NCBI GenBank assembly: GCA_947564645.1
Contig: CANOCU010000035.1
Coordinates: 1-37,520, forward strand
Direction of reading: 5' to 3'
Origin: an uncultured Lachnospiraceae bacterium
GTDB taxonomy: Bacteria; Bacillota; Clostridia; Lachnospirales; Lachnospiraceae
DNA length: 37,520 nt
The translations under genes were made by a program, and so were the position numbers. The notes under the pieces were generated by a model that saw nothing but the letters and a program-made list of their open reading frames with translations, did no database searches and was not told where the DNA came from. Shown piece by piece: positions 1-8,559 of the stretch (position 1 is the stretch's first letter; each line of letters opens with the position of its first letter).

Positions 1-530
1 GCGTCTTTCAGGATTCTCTTAAGCGCTTCCCGGTCTCCGATCATGTGTATGCCCCTGCTGCCGGAACCAAATCTCGGCTTTAAGACGGCAGGGAAATCAA
101 GGCTGAGACGCCCCGCATCCATCCGGGCCTTTAAATCCTCCGGATCCATTCCGTCCGCACCGCCCAGGGCATAACAGCGGCTTTTGCGCAGATTCTTCTC
201 CTGGAGCTTTTGGTGGAACCGATATTTATCCGTGCAAAGAGCCGCCATCCGTCTGGTGATTCCGGGAAGCCCCAATGCGTCGTTGACCGCTCCGATGGTG
301 GTGAGATACCTGCCGATTGGCACCGTGAGGACAAAATCCGCCCCCTCCTTTCTCACGGCCTCTATAACCGCATGCTCATTCGAAATATCCACCACAAGTC
401 CCTTATCCGCCGCCCTTAGTCCCGCCGCTCCCGGATTTCCGTCCAGGGCCGTGACCGCAAGATTCCGCTCATGCGCCATTTCTATGGTATGAAGCGCCTC
501 GCCGCTGGCGCCAATGATTACCGCTTTCAC
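1..530 (-). CDS. ATP-grasp domain protein (5' part, runs off the window)
   Basis: Starts with GTG at 530 behind a GGGAGGT ribosome site (about 534-540) and stays open to the window edge, giving 176 residues. The N-terminus (MKAVIIGASGEALHTIEMA) is a Rossmann-like pre-ATP-grasp fold with a glycine-rich turn. A stretch near residue 150 (AVLKPRFGSGSRGI) is the phosphate-binding loop typical of ATP-grasp ligases related to carbamoyl-phosphate synthase large subunits. Such enzymes join a carboxylate to an amine or thiol through an acyl-phosphate; the substrate cannot be told from this half. It lies just downstream of the tRNA-Gln terminator on the same strand. No promoter was convincingly seen. 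Confident about the fold, not about the reaction. Confidence 0.8.
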   Translation of the reverse strand, partial: MKAVIIGASGEALHTIEMAHERNLAVTALDGNPGAAGLRAADKGLVVDISNEHAVIEAVRKEGADFVLTVPIGRYLTTIGAVNDALGLPGITRRMAALCTDKYRFHQKLQEKNLRKSRCYALGGADGMDPEDLKARMDAGRLSLDFPAVLKPRFGSGSRGIHMIGDREALKRILKD

Positions 531-627
531 TTTTACCTCCCTTCCGGGAACTCCGCTTTATGCGGGCTGCCTGTCAGAATCCTTCCCGCTTTCCTCATAT
601 TGGTCAGTGTTTTTCTCAATAACAACC

Positions 628-659
628 AAAAACCCGATGAATCTTCTTCACCGGGTTTT
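628..659 (-). terminator. Intrinsic terminator after tRNA-Gln copy 1
   Basis: Read on the minus strand, AAAACCCG and CGGGTTTT pair around a 15-nt loop and end in a T-run. It directly follows the tRNA gene. The second tRNA copy carries a different hairpin of the same design, so the two terminators are not part of the repeat. Confidence 0.8.
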
Positions 660-664
660 CTTCG

Positions 665-736
665 CTGGGCTACAAGGATTCGAACCTTGAAATGACGGAG
701 TCAGAGTCCGTTGCCTTACCGTTTGGCGATAGCCCA
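665..736 (-). tRNA. tRNA-Gln (anticodon CTG), copy 1
   Basis: A full cloverleaf can be folded: acceptor TGGGCTA/TAGCCCA, D stem GCC/GGC, anticodon stem ACGGA/TCCGT with loop CTCTGAC (anticodon CTG, reading CAG), and T arm CAAGG-TTCGAAT-CCTTG. The 3' CCA is not encoded. The sequence is identical over all 72 nt to the copy at 15087-15158. Unlike that copy, no good promoter is seen upstream: the stop codon of the broken HNH gene is only 23 nt away. Expression may therefore depend on read-through. Confidence 0.95.
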
Positions 737-759
737 ATTTCGATGATCACCCTTATGGT

Positions 760-1467
760 TTAAAGTATACTGTCTTTACGTCTTACAGCATTTCCCTTCT
801 CATCAAAGCACTCCTTTGAAGTACCTGCAAATGCATCAAGTAAAGCCCCCTTCACTCTTGGCTCATCTTTAAATACCATCATCCACACTGAAAAGAACCC
901 TGATTGTTCTGCCGTGTAACGAATATTTCTAAGCTGCTCCTCTTCGTACTCCAGACCCCGATTTTTGATCCAGCTATTTTTGTAATCCTCCGCGATTGTC
1001 AATACATGAAAGCGATGCTGCCAGCGCTTATCTTTATATTTTTTTCCATCTGTACTCTTCGGTTTATAATCCAAAGCCAAATCTTCCATAGTCGCTTTCG
1101 CTCTCTTCAAAACATCTTCACCAACAGATTTCAGATAAGCCTCATTGATCTTGGGCAAAGCGTCCTCATATGTAAAGGCTAAAAACGTGTTATGCTGATC
1201 CGGCCAAAGCCATCTGTCCAGATTGCCTTTCCGAATCTTTTCAGACTTTCTGGAATTACAATAAACACAACTTAAAAGCAAATTGCTCCAATCTGTTAAT
1301 GCACCGCCGCTATTCTTGCTTTCCTTATGCTCTACAGACAAAGCATTGTTCACATGCATTTCACAAAAGGAGCAATATGCCCCAATTCACTTTTCCAGAT
1401 AAGGTTCGGCCTCCTGATACTTTGAAATTTTATCATAAGGTACGTCCCCTTTATCAACGGGCCTCAT
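760..1467 (-). pseudogene. ptuB: HNH endonuclease, PtuB-like (Septu-type partner), interrupted by an in-frame stop
   Basis: The frame opens at ATG 1467, overlapping the ATPase stop by 4 nt (ATGA), a sign of translational coupling. It reads 26 sensible codons, hits TGA at 1389-1387, then continues in the same frame to 760 with protein that clearly belongs to it. After the stop come CSFCE and, later, VEHKES and LSCVYCN: zinc-ribbon cysteine pairs and the HNH core of the nuclease that accompanies AAA ATPases in Septu and some retron systems. The C-terminal part (SGFFSVWMMVFKD) also fits that family. A single CGA-to-TGA change would explain the stop. No ribosome site precedes the next ATG (1359), and a restart there would lose the first cysteine pair. 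Family call is good; loss of function is inferred. Confidence 0.75.
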
Positions 1468-2807
1468 CTCCCACTCCCCATTTCTGCTTTTTTGTCGATA
1501 TATTTTTGGTTCAGATAGGCATAATATGCTGGATTATCACCATAACGAGCCGTTAGAACGTTCAACTTTTCTTTCATTGTATCCAGATCTTCTTTCTTGT
1601 CTGCCTGCTCCAAAGCCGCAAAATAATCTTCTGCCAGCTCATACATCTCTTGTTTTTCAGCGCTGTACTGCGGATTTTCTACCCCCATGATATCCTCGGC
1701 AATATCCTCAATACTCTGCCCTGCATACTCGTCTCTGATCTCTCCATCCATGGAGATCAGTTGTCCCTCCTTCAAAGATTGAATGATAAATGGAGAATGG
1801 CTGGCACAAATAAACTGCACTTTGGGAAAAAGTTCTGTGAGCGTATTGATAATCCTTCTCTGCCACTCCGGATGAAGGCTCAAATCAAGTTCATCAATCA
1901 CAACGATGCCCGGAGTCTCCTTAAAAGTATTTTCTTTTAAGATAGGGATTAAGTATACACATTCTGACTGCAATGTCTGCGACAATCTTGATCACATCTC
2001 TATATCCGTCACTCAAACCTTCAAATGGTATCCATGTATCATCCGCTTCAACCAACGCCAATCCCTTATAGCGCAGAGCATACTCTATTCTCTCACCTGG
2101 ATTAAGTTCTTCACACATACTCTCCTGGATTGCATCCATGATCAGAGTATATGACGGGAAATCTTCTCCTCCTTTCTCCTGTACTGCTATCTCTTTCAAA
2201 TTCCTCATATACTGAAACGGCATCTGCATTCCTCTTTTAGCATCAAGGCAACGATGATAGGCGTCTGTCCGATTCGGAATATCATCAAATTCAGAACTTT
2301 TATTTTCATTCCACAGCCTGGCCGAACTCAGATATAATACCAGCGGTAAAATCAGGCCTTTATCTGTTCCATCACCAGCTTTCATTACCTGTTCCCACCG
2401 AACGACTTCCTTTTGCATCGGATTACTCGCGGCAAACTTCGTACGACTATCCTTTTTTCTAAGATACGCCTATATACAAACTTATGCCCATCCATTAAAA
2501 GTTCCGTTTCGACAGAACATGGATATTGTTCGATACCGGAACTCAGCAATACATCCTTTTGATCCGTTCTCTGGTTTTTACGCCGGACATCACTATCTGA
2601 AATATTCTGCACGAAACGACTGGGAACATACTCTTTGTATGCGGCAAGATAAGCCCCAAGTGCTACATTGACCGCTTCCAACACGGTTGTCTTCCCCGAA
2701 GCATTCTTTCCGATCAGCAAATTCATATTTTGATTAAAATATATGGTTTTCTCTTCAAAACGTCTGTAATTGCGTAATGAAATCTTCCTGATATAAAAAT
2801 CTTTCAA
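1464..2807 (-). pseudogene. ptuA: AAA/ABC-type ATPase, PtuA-like (Septu-type), two compensating frameshifts
   Basis: The best start is TTG at 2807, placed 8 nt after GGAGG. Motifs in order: Walker A IGKNASGKT, ABC signature LSDGYR, Walker B IVVIDELDLSLHP, and the switch motif ASHSP. This is the layout of OLD/RecF-like ATPases that pair with HNH nucleases in Septu. The protein is split over frames: a run of six A (2453-2458) needs a seventh to read EKKDSRTKFAASNP, and a run of four A (1935-1938) needs one fewer to read PYLKENTFKETPG. Repaired, the gene is about 447 codons and ends at the HNH start. Both indels lie in A-runs, so either true decay or assembly error is possible. Confidence 0.78.
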
Positions 2808-2844
2808 CCGTATCACCTCCATACCGTTTCGACATATTCTACAC

Positions 2845-2874
2845 ACTATACCTTCTTATAATATACCATACCAA
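2845..2874 (-). promoter_or_regulatory. Possible promoter of the ptuA-like gene
   Basis: On the minus strand TTGGTA (2874-2869) is followed after 18 nt by TATAGT (2850-2845), about 40 nt before the TTG start. The region is AT-rich with other possible -10 boxes, so the exact site is uncertain. Confidence 0.35.
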
Positions 2875-2901
2875 ACTTCTTTATAATAGTCTCTTTTGCC
2901 A

Positions 2902-3165
2902 TCACTTTATATTAAACAATCCTACATAAGTTTTTCCCCTCCTGTCACCCGGATCTTCCCCCTTTATTTTCTCTTCCTTTTTCATGGGCGTCGGTACCAT
3001 AACAACCTGCTGTGTCTCACCATCCTCCACAACCTTTTTGCGGATAGCAATATAATATCGCTCCGTTGTAGATTCCAGATCCCCAATATAGGGTGCGATC
3101 TCCTTTACCCGGGCTCCGTCTTCAGCTCTGCAAAGCGGAAATCTCCATTCCGGCGGCATATTCAT
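2902..3165 (-). CDS. Unrecognised reading frame (87 codons) beginning inside the uxaC remnant
   Basis: The frame starts out of phase within the truncated uxaC sequence and passes into unrelated sequence near 3146. From there it encodes a charged stretch (RVKEIAPYIGDLESTTERYY, then IRKKVVEDGETQQVVMVP) ending in a lysine-rich tail. This looks like the C-terminal end of another gene fused by a deletion to the front of uxaC. No family is recognised and no ribosome site fits the ATG at 3165. It is probably a gene fragment, not a working gene. Confidence 0.3.
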   Translation of the reverse strand: MNMPPEWRFPLCRAEDGARVKEIAPYIGDLESTTERYYIAIRKKVVEDGETQQVVMVPTPMKKEEKIKGEDPGDRRGKTYVGLFNIK

Positions 3166-3226
3166 GATATAGTTTCTTTGCGGTTCCGGTGGTAAGCAGA
3201 AAATCCTTATCCATAAACTTTTTCAT
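3146..3226 (-). pseudogene. uxaC: Glucuronate isomerase, first 27 codons only
   Basis: ATG at 3226 shares one base with the uxuB stop (TGATG) and has a GGAGG site 6 nt upstream. The first 27 residues (MKKFMDKDFLLTTGTAKKLY, then HEYAAGM) match the start of UxaC, which isomerises D-glucuronate or D-galacturonate to the keto-sugar. The expected continuation with the metal-binding HCH motif is missing: after the methionine the frame changes to foreign sequence and stops seven codons later. This is a clean deletion scar. With uxaC cut, the intact uxuB upstream has lost its partner here. Confidence 0.75.
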
Positions 3227-4851
3227 CAAATACCTCCCCCTCCCGAAACATATTTTTTCAATGTACTGCGAACTGCGCCTGCTCCGGCATTCATCTCCCT
3301 GAAATAGCCGCAAACTCTGTCCGCCAGCCCCGCTTCATACAGGTTTACACCAAATATCTCCGCATTTTCCATGATCGGTTTTATGGTCTCTTCCACCGCC
3401 GTATCCCCCGGCCTGATTCCCGCCATCCGGGGCTGCAGTTCCGCGAGCAGTGGATCAGGACTCAGCTCAAAAGGCTTCCCCTCATCGTCCACCGCCATCA
3501 GATACCTCAGCCACCCAGCAAACACGAGCGGAATCATCTTTAAATCCTCCACGCGCAGCGCCGTATCCGTCTGATAAGCTTTGATCGTCTCCCCAAATCG
3601 GATGGAGAGCTTCTGGGAAGTGTCCGTCGCGATTCTCTGAGGCGTGTCGGGCATGAACGGATTCGGCACGCGCACCTTAAGTACCGTATCAATAAATTCC
3701 TTCGGATCCAAAATGCCCGGATCAACCACCACCGGAAGCCCTTCCTGATATCCCACCGTTTCTACCAGTTTCACAAGTTCCCTGTCCTTCATCTCGTCCG
3801 ATATCTTTGTGTATCCCAGCAGACAGCCGAAAACGGCAAGACAGGTGTGCAGTGGATTTAAGCAGGTACATACTTTCATCTTCTCGACCTTATCCACTGT
3901 TTCCTGGTCTGTAAAAAGTATCCCTCCTTCTTCCAGCGTCGGGCGTCCATTGGGAAAATTGTCCTCAATGACCAGATACTGCGTCTCTTCCGCATTCACG
4001 AAAGGCGCAGCATAGGTATTCTTTGAAGTGACTACTGCGTCCAGCCCATCCACCCCGTCTTCCTGCAGGATTTTCTCCACGGAGGCATCCGGCCTTGGTG
4101 TAATTTTGTCAATCATGCTCCACGGGAAAGAAACTTTATCTGCATTTATATATTCCATAAATCCTTTTTCTACTGTTCCGTTTTCCGCCCAGGCTTTTGC
4201 AAATGCCAAAACCGCCGCATACAGCTTATCCCCGTTATGGGAACAGTTGTCTGTGCTGACCATGGCAACAGGCTTCTTTCCTGCGCAGTATCTGGCATAG
4301 AGAAGCGCGGAGACTTTGCCCATATAGCTTACCGGCCTCTCCGGTCCTGCCGCAAAATCCGCCGCCACGTCCGGCAGATATTCCCCTTTGCCATTGACGA
4401 GGCTATATCCCTTCTCCGTGATCGTAAAAGTCGCCATCTGTAAAGAATCCGCCGTGAAAATTTCCTTAAGCCGTTCATACGAAACCTCGTCAGAGGAATC
4501 TAACGGCAGAGCCTGTGCCACGCTGCCGATCACCTCTTTACCGATTGTCCCGTCTGCTTTCAGCGTCACGGCAATTCCCAGATTATCATGGGGCGCGTAC
4601 ATCTTCTCCACAATCTCATAGTCGAAACCCTCCGCAACGATCAGCCCTCTGTCCAGCGTTCCGCTGCCCAGCAGCTTCTGGACAACTGCCGCATGGAATG
4701 CACGGAACAGATTCCCCGCCCCGAAATGAATCCAGAACGGATTCTCTTTTGTCGCCGAACTCATCTGTTCCACATCATAGGCCGGAAGCCGATATCCTTT
4801 CTCTTCCCACTGTTCCTTGTCCGAAATACCCTGTAAACTTATGTTCAGCAT
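3226..4851 (-). CDS. uxuB: Mannitol dehydrogenase-family oxidoreductase, probably D-fructuronate/D-mannonate oxidoreductase
   Basis: This 541-residue protein has the family's N-terminal NAD(P)-binding fold (WIHFGAGNLFRAFHAA, about residues 40-55). A later motif, CLNPLHTCLAV, carries the Asn and His of the polyol-dehydrogenase active site with a lysine shortly before. In hexuronate breakdown the enzyme interconverts D-fructuronate and D-mannonate with NAD. Placement directly before uxaC, with a one-base overlap, supports this over a mannitol role. A ribosome site AAAGGGCGAG precedes ATG 4851, and the GH43 gene ends 13 nt upstream, so the three were one operon. The gene is intact although both ends of the operon are damaged. 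Confidence 0.85.
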   Translation of the reverse strand: MLNISLQGISDKEQWEEKGYRLPAYDVEQMSSATKENPFWIHFGAGNLFRAFHAAVVQKLLGSGTLDRGLIVAEGFDYEIVEKMYAPHDNLGIAVTLKADGTIGKEVIGSVAQALPLDSSDEVSYERLKEIFTADSLQMATFTITEKGYSLVNGKGEYLPDVAADFAAGPERPVSYMGKVSALLYARYCAGKKPVAMVSTDNCSHNGDKLYAAVLAFAKAWAENGTVEKGFMEYINADKVSFPWSMIDKITPRPDASVEKILQEDGVDGLDAVVTSKNTYAAPFVNAEETQYLVIEDNFPNGRPTLEEGGILFTDQETVDKVEKMKVCTCLNPLHTCLAVFGCLLGYTKISDEMKDRELVKLVETVGYQEGLPVVVDPGILDPKEFIDTVLKVRVPNPFMPDTPQRIATDTSQKLSIRFGETIKAYQTDTALRVEDLKMIPLVFAGWLRYLMAVDDEGKPFELSPDPLLAELQPRMAGIRPGDTAVEETIKPIMENAEIFGVNLYEAGLADRVCGYFREMNAGAGAVRSTLKKYVSGGGGI

Positions 4852-4864
4852 AATAACTCGCCCT

Positions 4865-6667
4865 TTACCTTTCTTTCAGTTTCACGGTGTTACCCCGTGT
4901 AATACCGTTTTCGTTAAAGGCGTCCACACGCACGTAATATTCCCGTCCCTTTACCAGTGCGCCGATCCGTTTGCTGTCTTCAAAAACCATATAGCTGTGA
5001 TAGAGCTTGTCGGGACTGCTGCCCCATAAAATATTATGTCCTATAGCATCATCCGCCGCAATCTTCACCGTCATATCCAGTTCGTTTTCCCTGACCGCTT
5101 CAAATTCCGGCATCCTTGGTTTCGCTCCGTCTCCCGTGCCGAATACCCGCAGACCGGAGATACAAGCCTGCTGCCCATAGGGTACTTCTATCACGGTCAG
5201 TTTCAGAAAACGCACCTGTAACCCGTCTTCCCACACGATGAAATCATGAGGTAAATCCGTCTTAGCCGCCGATTTATCCTCTATCATAAAGTAATGCTTC
5301 CCGTCCAGTGAACCTTCCAGCTTCCAGCGCGTCACATAATCTTTCTCTTCAATATAGCGCGCCTGCGTCGTTCCGCGAATCTTCCCCGGAACCGGAATGT
5401 TAATCGCATCGTCCGCAAAATTAACCTGCACCGCATTTACCGTATACACGTTCCCTAAGTCAACCTGCAGCCACTCACCGCTCTGTGCGGACGCCGCACG
5501 CCACCATGTCTGCACGTTTTCGTCTGTGGCGCGTTCCGGTTCGTTTCCCTCCGTAGAAGAAGACGCCGACGCTGTCTTGCCATAACTTAGCAGATACCAT
5601 TCCGGCTCTTTCCACGGATCCGTTCTACCTTCTTCCACCTGCATGGGCCAGTCCCCGTAACGCTGGTTGCAGAAAAGTTCCCCGTCTTCGTCAAATCCCG
5701 CCTGCCAGATTCCCACACGCCGCTCAAAATCATGATTTTTACTGATGCGCATGGTTGCCGTATGCCATAAGTTTCCCTGCAGATCCCACATGGTGGAACC
5801 ATGCCCGGCTCCCGGCAGGAAACCGCCCGGTTTATAAGAATAAGGGTTGTTATCCGCCAATGCAAACGGTCCTAACGGGGAATTGCTCACATAAACACCG
5901 TCCCCGTAAATATTGTACTGCGTCCCGGCAAAAGCATACTGCAAATAGTACCTGCCCTGATATTTGTCCATCCATGCCCCTTCTATATAGGGCTTGTCGC
6001 TTAACATACCTCTGATTAAGGGGATATACTCCTGTGGAATCTGTTCTTTCGGTATCTGTCCCTGCGTCCGGAAAAATCCTTCCAGCGCGGCATCGATTTC
6101 CTCCTCGCTCTTCGGATACCGGCAATGGTCTTCTCCTACACGCTCAAACCCCTTATTCCATGCGTCACCGTCAAGCAGGGCAGTCCGCTCCCCGAGGGGC
6201 AGCATGGTTTCCGGGTCAAGCTCTACGCCCCAGAGCGGCGTGGCATTAGAACAGCCCCAGTAAAAATAGATTCTCCCGTCATCATCACAAAACAGATTCG
6301 GATCCCAGAAATCAAAATTGCCCGCGATTTCTTCATAGGGTCCGTTTATGATATCCTTCGTCCGGTAACGGTTGCATACCTCCCCGCGCTTAGAGGCACA
6401 GAAGTACACATATTCGCCGACCACCCTGACGTCCGGTGCATAATCGTACAGCGGCAGATTGTCCGGCAGGCGGTGGCTCTCCCAGTGCGCCATATCCTCC
6501 GATACCCACACGCTTAAGCTCATGGACGCAAAAATATAGTATTTCCCCTGAAAACAAATCATGGACGGGTCCGCCGCTTCCCTGCATATCTGCGTCTTAG
6601 GTTTGCGCGGGTCAGCATTAAACTGATAACGGTAATTCACATTGATTGGATTACAAAAGTATTTCAT
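4865..6667 (-). CDS. Glycoside hydrolase family 43-type enzyme with discoidin-like and FN3-like C-terminal domains
   Basis: A protein of 600 residues with no signal peptide, so probably cytoplasmic. Residues about 25-340 form a GH43-like five-bladed propeller. The likely catalytic trio is visible as D33 (AADPSM), D122 (FWDPNLF) and E229 (YIEGAWMDK). Residues about 365-510 resemble an F5/8 type C (CBM32-like) domain (ASSSTEGNEPERATDENVQT, then W..A), followed by a fibronectin III-like end. GH43 enzymes remove arabinose, xylose or galactose units. AGGAG lies 9 nt before ATG 6667, and the start overlaps the end of the rhamnosidase gene by 17 nt, so the two were translated together. Substrate unknown; plant side chains such as pectin or xylan fit the uxuB/uxaC neighbours. 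Confidence 0.82.
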   Translation of the reverse strand: MKYFCNPINVNYRYQFNADPRKPKTQICREAADPSMICFQGKYYIFASMSLSVWVSEDMAHWESHRLPDNLPLYDYAPDVRVVGEYVYFCASKRGEVCNRYRTKDIINGPYEEIAGNFDFWDPNLFCDDDGRIYFYWGCSNATPLWGVELDPETMLPLGERTALLDGDAWNKGFERVGEDHCRYPKSEEEIDAALEGFFRTQGQIPKEQIPQEYIPLIRGMLSDKPYIEGAWMDKYQGRYYLQYAFAGTQYNIYGDGVYVSNSPLGPFALADNNPYSYKPGGFLPGAGHGSTMWDLQGNLWHTATMRISKNHDFERRVGIWQAGFDEDGELFCNQRYGDWPMQVEEGRTDPWKEPEWYLLSYGKTASASSSTEGNEPERATDENVQTWWRAASAQSGEWLQVDLGNVYTVNAVQVNFADDAINIPVPGKIRGTTQARYIEEKDYVTRWKLEGSLDGKHYFMIEDKSAAKTDLPHDFIVWEDGLQVRFLKLTVIEVPYGQQACISGLRVFGTGDGAKPRMPEFEAVRENELDMTVKIAADDAIGHNILWGSSPDKLYHSYMVFEDSKRIGALVKGREYYVRVDAFNENGITRGNTVKLKER

Positions 6668-7520
6668 AGCTGTATTCTCCTTTTTCTACCTTTTCCACTC
6701 TTCCGTCCGGAAGATAAATCTCCGCTTCCATCGGCACGGTAACCGTCATTTTGAGCATATCGCCTTCATACCTCCATGCCGACTTGATTTCCCCCGCCCG
6801 GGACAGATAGCTTCCCGACACGCCGCCAAGCCGCCTGTCCGGATAAGGTTTTATCTTTACCTTCCGATAACCGGGCGCAAGAGGCTTGATTCCTAAAATG
6901 TATTGGTAATAAAATTCTCCCACACTGCCGAATGCATAGTGGTTGAAGGAAACCATATTATCGTCCGTGATTTTATCTTCGTTCACGGTTCCGTCCTCGC
7001 GGATGGCGTCCCACCGCTCCCAGGTGGTAGTTGCCCCGCGGTCAATCTGGTACATCCATCCCGGACACCCTTCCTGCAACAGAATATCATAGGCAAGTTC
7101 CCGCTCTCCCGCCTCGATCAGCATAGGCAGCAGATGCTGTGTAGCGAAGAATCCCGTCGTCAGACCTTCCCTGCAGACGTTGTCTGCATATTTCTTCAGA
7201 ACCTTCTGACGCAGTTCTCCCTCCGGAATGACAAATTTCAAGGCCATGATATAAGCCGACTGATAATCGTCCGCCACATCGCCGTCCTCCCTGACAAACA
7301 TCTTCATATAGGCGTCCCTCGTCGCCTGATACTGCGCGCCGTAACGCGCGGCGTCCTCCTCATAGCCAAGCGCTTTTGCCGTCTCGTTTAGCACTTTTAA
7401 GTCATGCACGATAAAGGAATTGGATATGGGATTATTATGCTGTGCCTGCCATGCCATATCCTTTCCCATTGCCAGCCAGTCACCCAGAGAAACCCCCAGC
7501 CAGAGGTTCTTCCCCTCCAT
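6651..7520 (-). pseudogene. C-terminal third of an alpha-L-rhamnosidase (GH78)
   Basis: The 289 codons cover the end of the (alpha/alpha)6 barrel and the C-terminal beta domain of bacterial GH78 enzymes: LGDWLAMGKD, the TTTWERWDAI motif, NHYAFGSVGEFYYQYILGI, and PGYRKVKIKPYP. Complete enzymes are usually about 900 residues, so roughly two thirds is missing. No ribosome site precedes ATG 7520. The frame stays open back to the tauE stop codon (7643), with unfamiliar sequence in between, so the break probably lies between about 7520 and 7640. The tauE gene follows at once, which suggests that a deletion or insertion joined the two. It may still be made at a low level by read-through. Confidence 0.78.
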
Positions 7521-7640
7521 CTTGCGGATGGTCTTTTCGTGGGAGGAACCTTGGTCGTAAAGCGGATGGTGACCAGAACCGCAGGGCAGGCAACGATATA
7601 GCCGCTGTAAATGTCGAACAGTCTCAGAAACTCCAGCAGA

Positions 7641-8456
7641 TTAAGGCACGTTGATTTTATCTATATTGTTGATGATAATCATGGACAGGCCCAAAACCAG
7701 CAGGATCGCACCTGTCACATAACCTACGACTTTGCCCTTGACCTTATTGGCAAACTGCGCGCTGACAAGGGAGAAGAAAGTGGCAACCACAATGGCAAGA
7801 ACGAGGAACCTCCAGCACTCCAGCACGATGGTGGGCTCAATGAGGATATGGCTCACCGATGCGATCAACGCCGTGAAGGTCATAATAAATGTGGAGGTGC
7901 CAACGGCAGTCTTACGCTCATAGCCCAGCATGGCAGTGAACACGATGAGCATCATCATACCACCGCCGGAGCCGAAAAAGCCGGTGCCAAAACCAATAGA
8001 CAGGCCATAGAACAGAGATACTGCGATTTCCTTAATGGTCAGCTTGGTTTTTGCGTCCTTTTCCGGGCGCTCCTTGGAATCCGGACTCACAAGGAACCGG
8101 ATGCCGATGAAAACGCACAGAATAAGGGAAAAGCCCCCAAGCACCTCTTGATGGGTAAAATAGGCTGCAATGGAACCGACTGTACACATACCGATGATGC
8201 AGGCGGCAATGAGCCAGCCGTGCTTCAGGTCGATTTTTTTATTCTTAGCATACACCGCCGTGGTAACGGCAGAGCCGAGGACATCACTGGCAAGGGCAAT
8301 GGCCGTTGCCATATAAGCGCCATGCTCACCGCCGAAGGTGGGACACAGCACGATCATCAGCGGAACCATGGCTGTTGCCGCGCTAAGCCCGACCAGTCCT
8401 GTGCCAACACCAGCCAGCATGGCGGCGATTGCGACTACTACATATTCATAAAACAT
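7641..8456 (-). CDS. TauE/SafE-family membrane transporter (putative sulfite/sulfonate exporter)
   Basis: A 271-residue polytopic membrane protein with about eight hydrophobic segments and the two glycine-rich repeats of the family (GVGTGLVGLSAATAMVP near the start; GFGTGFFGSGGGMMML near residue 155). Family members export sulfite, sulfoacetate or other organosulfur anions across the cytoplasmic membrane; the real substrate is not known. AAGGAGGAA lies about 5 nt before ATG 8456. The gene is divergent from a TetR regulator, with a shared promoter and a palindromic operator between the two starts, so it is probably repressed by that regulator. Unlike its neighbours the pair is intact. Confidence 0.85.
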   Translation of the reverse strand: MFYEYVVVAIAAMLAGVGTGLVGLSAATAMVPLMIVLCPTFGGEHGAYMATAIALASDVLGSAVTTAVYAKNKKIDLKHGWLIAACIIGMCTVGSIAAYFTHQEVLGGFSLILCVFIGIRFLVSPDSKERPEKDAKTKLTIKEIAVSLFYGLSIGFGTGFFGSGGGMMMLIVFTAMLGYERKTAVGTSTFIMTFTALIASVSHILIEPTIVLECWRFLVLAIVVATFFSLVSAQFANKVKGKVVGYVTGAILLVLGLSMIIINNIDKINVP

Positions 8457-8467
8457 AAACTTCCTCC

Positions 8468-8496
8468 TTGATTTTCGTTGTCTTTTTGATTATAAT
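8468..8496 (+). promoter_or_regulatory. Promoter of the tetR gene
   Basis: TTGATT (8468-8473), 17-nt spacer, TATAAT (8491-8496). The -10 lies in the palindrome TATAATTATA (8491-8500), which also gives the -10 of the opposing tauE promoter. Confidence 0.75.
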
Positions 8497-8523
8497 TATA
8501 CTCAACAGGTGTTGAAGTTGCAA
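8495..8523 (-). promoter_or_regulatory. Promoter of the tauE-like gene
   Basis: On the minus strand TTGCAA (8523-8518), 17-nt spacer, TATAAT (8500-8495). The spacer contains the inverted repeat at 8502-8515, so a bound repressor would block the polymerase. Predicted transcript start is about 30 nt before the tauE ATG. Confidence 0.75.
8502..8515. promoter_or_regulatory. Probable TetR operator
   Basis: TCAACA-GG-TGTTGA is a perfect inverted repeat with 6-nt arms. It sits inside the tauE promoter spacer and at the expected tetR transcript start, so one bound dimer could shut both genes. An extra TGTTGA half-site occurs at 8543-8548 in the tetR leader. Confidence 0.65.
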
Positions 8524-8559
8524 CCGACAGATGAAACGAAAGTGTTGAGAGGAATGATT

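Noticed and set aside
760-2874. Retron in place of Septu for the ATPase/HNH pair
   Set aside because: No reverse transcriptase frame and no msr/msd-like inverted repeats were found on either side, so the pair alone fits Septu-type better.
7611-8471. Long plus-strand frame (286 codons) opposite the tauE-like gene
   Set aside because: It is the antisense of a clear membrane transporter; its histidine/glutamine/aspartate-rich composition is the usual shadow of membrane codons.
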